The notes below the pieces were generated by a model. The model saw only the letters and a program-made list of their open reading frames with translations, ran no database searches and was not told the DNA's origin. The position numbers were made by a program, and so were the translations under genes. From Spirochaetaceae bacterium (GTDB lineage Bacteria > Spirochaetota > Spirochaetia > SZUA-6 > DRHE01): 64,000 nt of DNA. The DNA is taken from NCBI GenBank assembly GCA_020353535.1, contig CP070696.1, forward strand, positions 2,815,796-2,879,795, given 5' to 3'. Every line of letters begins with the position of its first letter. Positions within the stretch are counted from its first letter, which is position 1. This document shows, piece by piece, positions 59,812 through 64,000 of the stretch.

Positions 59812-60717
59812 TCACGTCGTTGCCCTCTCCTCCAGACTGGCGAGAACCTGTTTCACCGCTGCCAATTCCTCTTTCCCGGGAGTCATAGATCGAGCTCGCA
59901 GCCACGGCTCACAACGCCCCAGAGCACTGACCGCAGCCTTGATGGCCGGGATAACGCGACCTTCGCAGCTGCGAATGACGCCGTACAACCTGTTTATCCT
60001 CTGCTGCATAGTCCTCACCGTTTCCCAATCATGCTGACGGGATGCTCTGTACATTTCGACGTAGTCCTCGATGAAGACATTTCCAAGGCCGGTCACAATC
60101 CCTTGGGCGCCTATCATCAACGACGGTCCATGCAGGTAGTCCTCTCCCTGTATCCAGGAGAATCCTTCCCCTGAATGGGCAAGGACACCACGACTGAACG
60201 GGATAAAATCACCGGAAGAATCTTTTGTTCCAGCTACCCGCGGATCGCGGGCAAGCTCGAGTACCGTATCCAGAGTAATGAGGTTGTGGGTTGTACTTGG
60301 GATATTGTAGACGATAACGGGTGTCGAGGAAACTTCTATGACCTGCCTGTAATGGGCAAGAATGTCGGACTGCCTATACTTGAGGTAGTAGGGAGTTATG
60401 ATCACCAGGAAGTCCGGATTCAAATCTGAAAGAGCCTCTACCTCCTTGCAAACGGATTCGGTGGAGGAGCGCAGACAGGCGAGACAGAGGAACTGTTTAC
60501 CCTGACTCGCCTTTTGGACCACCTGGAAGGATAATCTCAGCTCTTCTGTGTTCAAATACGCGCCTTCCGCTGTGGTTCCACCGATGAAAAAGCCCTGGAC
60601 GCCCGCCGCACTGAGGTAGGAAGCCTGCTTCTCAAGTGCGCCATAATCCACGCCGCTCCGTCGATCCATAGGTGTGATAAGGGCCGGTATGACTCCATGT
60701 AGCTGTTTGTCTTTCAT
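59812..60717 (-). CDS. Dihydrodipicolinate synthase/N-acetylneuraminate lyase family aldolase (DapA-like)
   Basis: Protein of 301 aa. GGTTAEGAYLNTEE near 44, Tyr in VYNIPSTT near 137 and the Schiff-base Lys in VAGTKDSSGD near 165 are conserved. The operon (isomerase, dehydrogenase, kinase) suggests a catabolic 2-keto-3-deoxy acid aldolase, splitting a sugar acid to pyruvate and an aldehyde that DhaKL could then phosphorylate, rather than lysine synthesis. AGGAGAAG lies before the ATG. Confidence 0.9.
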   Translation of the reverse strand: MKDKQLHGVIPALITPMDRRSGVDYGALEKQASYLSAAGVQGFFIGGTTAEGAYLNTEELRLSFQVVQKASQGKQFLCLACLRSSTESVCKEVEALSDLNPDFLVIITPYYLKYRQSDILAHYRQVIEVSSTPVIVYNIPSTTHNLITLDTVLELARDPRVAGTKDSSGDFIPFSRGVLAHSGEGFSWIQGEDYLHGPSLMIGAQGIVTGLGNVFIEDYVEMYRASRQHDWETVRTMQQRINRLYGVIRSCEGRVIPAIKAAVSALGRCEPWLRARSMTPGKEELAAVKQVLASLEERATT

Positions 60718-60748
60718 TGCGACTTCTCCTTTACCTCAAAGTTGGTCT

Positions 60749-61726
60749 CTATTTGGCTGTCAGCAAATCCAGTGACAGCGAGCTTTCGACAGCCTCAGCC
60801 ACTCTCATGGTGTTGGCGGCGTTGCTGAAGTTGGATATACCGGGCTGGCCGGTCCGCAGGGCGTTGATAAAATCCAGGTATTCATTGACGAATCCGGCGT
60901 TGATGATCATGCCCAATCGATCATCCCCCTCAACTGTCTCTTCATGCTTGCCCTCTCGATGGATCACGATCCTGCCCGGATAATCGCTTGAGTAGGTCTG
61001 GGGTGAGAACAGATAGGCGGAGGTGCCGTTGCAGTGGGCTTCGTAGCGTTCGATGCTCGATCCCGAACAGGGGAAAAACTTCATGATTCCTCTCAATCCG
61101 GAGTCAAACTGAAGTTGGCAGAGAAACACTGCCGTGTCGTTGACAGGATTCTTCCATCTTTCGGTTTGCACCTTCGTAATGGGTCCGAACAGATACTCCA
61201 TGCAGTTGATTCCATGAACCCCGGTCTCAAGAATGAACTCCTTGTACAGGCGTTCGTGGCGATAGAAGTGGCATTCCACGAAGTATATGTTCCGTAGAGA
61301 ATCCACCAGCGCTTTGTACTGCTGATTTATCGGCATATAGCGTCGATTGAAAGCCACAACGTTAGGCACTGCAACGTTGTCTGCCAGGTGCTGTGCTTCC
61401 CGATAGCTTCGCCCGGGACTCTTCTCCGCGAAAATGGCTATGTTTCGACTCAGAAGTTTTTCGATGATCTCCGGGATGACCCGCGGATTGACCAACACAC
61501 AGAAGCAGTCCAGCCTCTCGTCGTCTATGGCTTCTTCCAAGCTTTTATAGACTCTCTCGATGGAGAACTCCCGGGCAGTTTCCACTGCCTTTTCCCTAGT
61601 GCGATTCCATATGCCGGCGATCTGCAGCGGTACTCGGGACTCGAGATATTTGAGGGCCGGCAGATGATAGGTTCGAGCCCACTCCCCGGTGCCGAGCACC
61701 GCAATGTTGAGGAGTTTTTCGCTCAT
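60749..61726 (-). CDS. Gfo/Idh/MocA-family NAD(P) oxidoreductase
   Basis: Protein of 325 aa. Rossmann motif IAVLGTGEWARTYHLPAL at residues 8-25, AEKSPGRSYREAQ near 99 (the E-K-P-like catalytic-loop Lys), then an alpha/beta substrate domain. These oxidise or reduce sugars and inositols. The ATG at 61726 overlaps the isomerase stop (ATGA); the longer frame from 61792 is rejected as it lies within the upstream gene. Confidence 0.88.
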   Translation of the reverse strand: MSEKLLNIAVLGTGEWARTYHLPALKYLESRVPLQIAGIWNRTREKAVETAREFSIERVYKSLEEAIDDERLDCFCVLVNPRVIPEIIEKLLSRNIAIFAEKSPGRSYREAQHLADNVAVPNVVAFNRRYMPINQQYKALVDSLRNIYFVECHFYRHERLYKEFILETGVHGINCMEYLFGPITKVQTERWKNPVNDTAVFLCQLQFDSGLRGIMKFFPCSGSSIERYEAHCNGTSAYLFSPQTYSSDYPGRIVIHREGKHEETVEGDDRLGMIINAGFVNEYLDFINALRTGQPGISNFSNAANTMRVAEAVESSLSLDLLTAK

Positions 61727-62556
61727 CCCAACTCTTCCTGCCGCAGCTCCGCCAGGATACCCTTCAAAACTGCGATTCCTCTTCGGGCACAAGCGTACGG
61801 ATCGGCTTCGGGTTGAGTTTCGACAGAGAGATAGCGATCGTATCCGGTAGCCAACAGGGAGCGAATAACTCCCTTGAAGTCTATGTGACCGTCACCGGGG
61901 GCTCCCCGGTTGTTATCCACGGCATGAACATGCCCGATGCGATCCCCGGCCATGCGAATGGCTGCTTCCAAGGATTTCTCCTCTATGTTCATATGAAAGG
62001 TGTCGAGCAAGAGCTTCAGAGATCCGAGGTGGAAACGATAAAAAAACTCCAAACACTGATCGACTCGGTTGAAGGAGCTGATCAAGTAGCGATGAATCGG
62101 TTCGAGCAGGATCTCCACACCTCTCCGTGCCCCGTGCTCAGATAACTCCTTCAGACTCTCCGACAGCCGTTGGTGATAGGCGCCTTCCAACTCCCCCTCC
62201 TGGGCAATCCCCCGTCCAAAACCTAAAACAATATGAGCCTTCAGTTCGGCCGCCATATCGATCTGATCCTTATATACCAGAACCGCTTGTTTTCGTCTCT
62301 CCGGGTCTGGGTCGGAGAGAACCAGACCTTTCTCGAACAGGATAATCGGAAATATGACGCTAACCCCCAGTCCCGCTTCATCCAGTGCCGTCCTGAGAGA
62401 GACCAGGTTCTTCTCCCCCATGGGTCGGATAAACAGATCCACGCCGTGGTAACCAAGATCTTTGATCCCTTGAAGATGTCTCGTAATCTGCCCGTCTCCA
62501 AAGGTAGCTGGCCTCTGTTCCGTGGCAAAGGTAGATGCTGTGATTCCAAATTTCAT
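61723..62556 (-). CDS. TIM-barrel sugar phosphate isomerase/epimerase (AP endonuclease 2 family)
   Basis: Protein of 277 aa. MKFGITASTFATEQ at the N-terminus, ILLEPIHRYLIS near 150 (metal-ligand Glu), KLLLDTFHMNIEEKS near 180 (Asp, His), HVHAVDNNRGAPGDGHIDF near 210, and VETQPE near 250 match xylose-isomerase-like metal-dependent epimerases. The ATG at 62556 is preferred (GGAG 5 nt upstream) over a GTG at 62562. First enzyme gene after the GntR regulator. Confidence 0.88.
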   Translation of the reverse strand: MKFGITASTFATEQRPATFGDGQITRHLQGIKDLGYHGVDLFIRPMGEKNLVSLRTALDEAGLGVSVIFPIILFEKGLVLSDPDPERRKQAVLVYKDQIDMAAELKAHIVLGFGRGIAQEGELEGAYHQRLSESLKELSEHGARRGVEILLEPIHRYLISSFNRVDQCLEFFYRFHLGSLKLLLDTFHMNIEEKSLEAAIRMAGDRIGHVHAVDNNRGAPGDGHIDFKGVIRSLLATGYDRYLSVETQPEADPYACARRGIAVLKGILAELRQEELG

Positions 62557-62613
62557 GCCCACTCCGTATCAGGACAGCTGCTCCGCTGCGGTGGATCGAA
62601 CCGATTCCTATAA

Positions 62614-63333
62614 CTACATCAACAGGCTCTGAAGTTTCTCCCGGGTGGAGAGAATGTGTTTCTCCATGAGCTCTTTGGCCCGCTGAGGATTTCTGCCCAC
62701 CAGGGCTTCAATTATCAAACGGTGATCCTGAAAGCCCTCTTCTAAACTGCCCTCCATGTATCCGGTTTCAGTTACGCTTTTTTTCAACAGATTGGAGAGG
62801 TACTTGTACAGAGTAATGATGATCTTGTTCCCGGAAGCACCGATGATCGTCTTGTGAAACTTAACATCAAGAAGATTGTACGCTGCTACGTTTTGCCCTG
62901 CTTCGAAGGCTTTTTCCATATTGTCGAAAATCTCCAGCAGCATCTGCAGCAGTTCCTTGCCGGGTTTTCGGGCGACCTCGTAAATAACATTGGTTTCGAT
63001 CATTTTCCGTACATCCGTCAGTTCTAGCAACAGATCCCTGTCTTTATAGATATCAAATATCAGGGAATCGTTGAGTACTTCGAGGAAATAGTCCAGGTTA
63101 TTGCTCTTTATGTAGATCCCCTTGCCTTGATGGGTCTCGATCAGACCACGGGCTTCGAGGGTCTTTATGGCCTCTCTGACCGACCGGGTGCCTACGTTGA
63201 GAGTCCTGGACAGTTCCATCTGGGACGGCAGCCTGTCCCCCGGTTGCAGATTGTTGTCAATGATAATCTTCTCGATAGCCAGGGCTACTTCCTCGGGAAC
63301 TCTTGTCCTCTTGATGGGCTCCACGACCTTCAT
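62614..63333 (-). CDS. GntR-family regulator, FadR/FCD subgroup
   Basis: Protein of 239 aa. N-terminal winged HTH (LPSQMELSRTLNVGTRSVREAIKTLEARGLIE, residues about 36-67), then an all-helical FCD ligand domain with a metal-site pattern (LLDVKFHKTIIG; FQDHRLIIEAL; LMEKHILSTRE). It probably represses both its own operon and the divergent binding-protein gene; an inverted TGACA/TGTCA repeat overlaps both promoters. No Shine-Dalgarno is seen, and the predicted -10 (reverse, 63340-63345) is six bases from the ATG, so the transcript may be leaderless. Confidence 0.92.
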   Translation of the reverse strand: MKVVEPIKRTRVPEEVALAIEKIIIDNNLQPGDRLPSQMELSRTLNVGTRSVREAIKTLEARGLIETHQGKGIYIKSNNLDYFLEVLNDSLIFDIYKDRDLLLELTDVRKMIETNVIYEVARKPGKELLQMLLEIFDNMEKAFEAGQNVAAYNLLDVKFHKTIIGASGNKIIITLYKYLSNLLKKSVTETGYMEGSLEEGFQDHRLIIEALVGRNPQRAKELMEKHILSTREKLQSLLM

Positions 63334-63339
63334 AGTTCA

Positions 63340-63370
63340 ATTATACCTTTAACTCACATACTCATGTCAA
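63340..63370 (-). promoter_or_regulatory. Promoter of the gntR operon
   Basis: Reverse-strand TTGACA (63365-63370) and TATAAT (63340-63345), 19-bp spacer. The start codon (63331-63333) is six bases past the -10 box. Confidence 0.55.
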
Positions 63371-63399
63371 GAGTTATATCTAATAGTTGACACATGTCA
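63363..63399. promoter_or_regulatory. Probable GntR operator sites
   Basis: CATGTCA occurs at 63363-63369 and 63393-63399, 30 bp apart (about three helical turns). The second is part of the inverted repeat TGACA-CA-TGTCA (63388-63399), which overlaps the -35 of the rightward promoter; the first covers the -35 of the leftward one. Confidence 0.5.
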
Positions 63400-63415
63400 T
63401 ATACTGTGCTATGGT
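63387..63415 (+). promoter_or_regulatory. Promoter of the terminal binding-protein gene
   Basis: TTGACA (63387-63392), 17-bp spacer, TATGGT (63410-63415). A second TTGACA at 63467-63472 has only a weak -10 (TAGGCT). The leader holds GATATG/CATATC arms (63441, 63461) and an AGGCT/AGCCT hairpin (63491-63508). Confidence 0.55.
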
Positions 63416-63545
63416 AGCCCCAATTCGTGAACGGGCGGCGGATATGGATGTTGCCGTATTCATATCTTGACAGCCCAGAAATGCGGAAGTAGGCTGGTTG
63501 TCTAGCCTGCAAAGTGAGGCCATAACAAAAACAGGAGGTGTTTTA

Positions 63546-64000
63546 ATGGCAAAACGTAATGTTCTTCTCATTCTGCTGCTGCTCGGTCTAACCGTGCTCG
63601 TGGCACCGCTGTTTGCTGCCGGAGGCCAGGAAAAAGCCACGGTAGGCCCGAAAGAGGTAGTAACCGAAGGGGTAAAGCTGCGGGTCGCTTTCGTGCCGGG
63701 CTTGACCGAGTTGCCCCCGATCGAAGACTGCCTGAAGGCAGCCGCCGCGGAGCTTGGTGCGGAGATCGAGGTCAGCAACTATTCTTTCGACGAGCTGCAC
63801 GACAAGCTGGTGATCGACTACACCGGCGGCAATCCCGTGTGGGACTACGTGTTCGTCCAGTCGGCAACCAGGGCCGAGTGGTTCGAATCCGGATTGATCG
63901 AACCGATCGGGAAGTTCATCGAAGATCATCCGGAGCTGGTAGATGAGGAATTGCTGGCCATGGACGACTGGTTTCAGGTGTCCATAGATGAGAATACCCT
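63546..64000 (+). CDS. ABC transporter solute-binding protein (sugar type), 3' end outside window
   Basis: The first 151 residues of a binding protein; the frame is open to the window end. AGGAGGT lies 7 nt before the ATG. Signal peptide (residues 5-24) ends LFAAGGQEKA, the spirochaete-like junction without Cys. The mature part starts VKLRVAFVPGLTELPPIEDCLKAAAAELG, a layout of family 1 sugar-binding proteins. Divergent from gntR and likely co-regulated with the sugar catabolic operon, whose substrate it should capture. Confidence 0.88.
   Translation, partial: MAKRNVLLILLLLGLTVLVAPLFAAGGQEKATVGPKEVVTEGVKLRVAFVPGLTELPPIEDCLKAAAAELGAEIEVSNYSFDELHDKLVIDYTGGNPVWDYVFVQSATRAEWFESGLIEPIGKFIEDHPELVDEELLAMDDWFQVSIDENT

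Noticed and set aside
63416..63545. Riboswitch in the leader of the last gene
   Set aside because: Only short hairpins are visible; they match no riboswitch core I know.

Overview
The window looks like a chromosome segment of an anaerobic, amino-acid- and peptide-using bacterium, about 56-58% GC by eye. The N-termini of its solute-binding proteins (short hydrophobic stretch, then AGGQE- or AGSGKGE-type junctions without a clear lipobox Cys) resemble those of free-living spirochaetes (Spirochaetota). This is an inference from style; no rRNA or marker gene is present. I saw no insertion sequence, phage gene, CRISPR array, tRNA or rRNA. No gene-free gap exceeds 300 bases.

Layout. (1) 1-2.6 kb: end of a polyamine-type ABC system (binding protein and two permeases). 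(2) 2.7-8.9 kb: tungsten aldehyde:ferredoxin oxidoreductase, a Na+/solute symporter, a zinc peptidase and a secreted phosphatase. (3) 9-14.6 kb: MFS transporter, a small CMD-fold protein, then a reverse operon of FAD oxidoreductase, four-cluster ferredoxin, molybdopterin oxidoreductase and an unlisted 52-aa ORF. (4) 14.8-21.5 kb: HisC-like aminotransferase, metallophosphoesterase, amidohydrolase, a 94-aa membrane protein coupled to an APC-USP permease, and a frameshifted small secreted protein. (5) 21.5-31.7 kb: a complete Pot-like ABC operon running into a URO-D-family gene and a fucose-isomerase-like gene, facing a second URO-D gene and a DegT aminotransferase, then a phosphotriesterase-like gene.

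(6) 31.7-48 kb is an amino-acid-to-acyl-CoA supercluster around a divergent promoter. Leftward: 2-hydroxyacid dehydrogenase, iorA, iorB and a fused ADP-forming acyl-CoA synthetase. Rightward: split acyl-CoA synthetase beta and alpha, an IclR regulator, a HisC-like aminotransferase, a corrinoid protein, an MtmB-like and an MttB-like methyltransferase (neither with an in-frame amber codon), and a second iorAB pair. Expected flow: amino acid -> 2-oxo acid -> acyl-CoA plus reduced ferredoxin -> acid plus ATP. The promoter and operator of iclR, with the first codons of iclR, are duplicated upstream of the split synthetase genes.

(7) 48-58 kb: oligopeptide-type ABC transporter with a fused double ATPase, then MmgE/PrpD, aconitase X large and small subunits, and an opine-dehydrogenase-like protein. 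With the methyltransferases upstream, this reads as uptake and breakdown of an N-methylated or cyclic amino-acid-like compound; the substrate cannot be read from sequence. (8) 58-64 kb: a GntR-controlled reverse operon (TIM-barrel isomerase, Gfo/Idh/MocA dehydrogenase, DapA-like aldolase, DhaK, DhaL), divergent from the start of a binding-protein gene cut by the window end, probably for a sugar or sugar acid.
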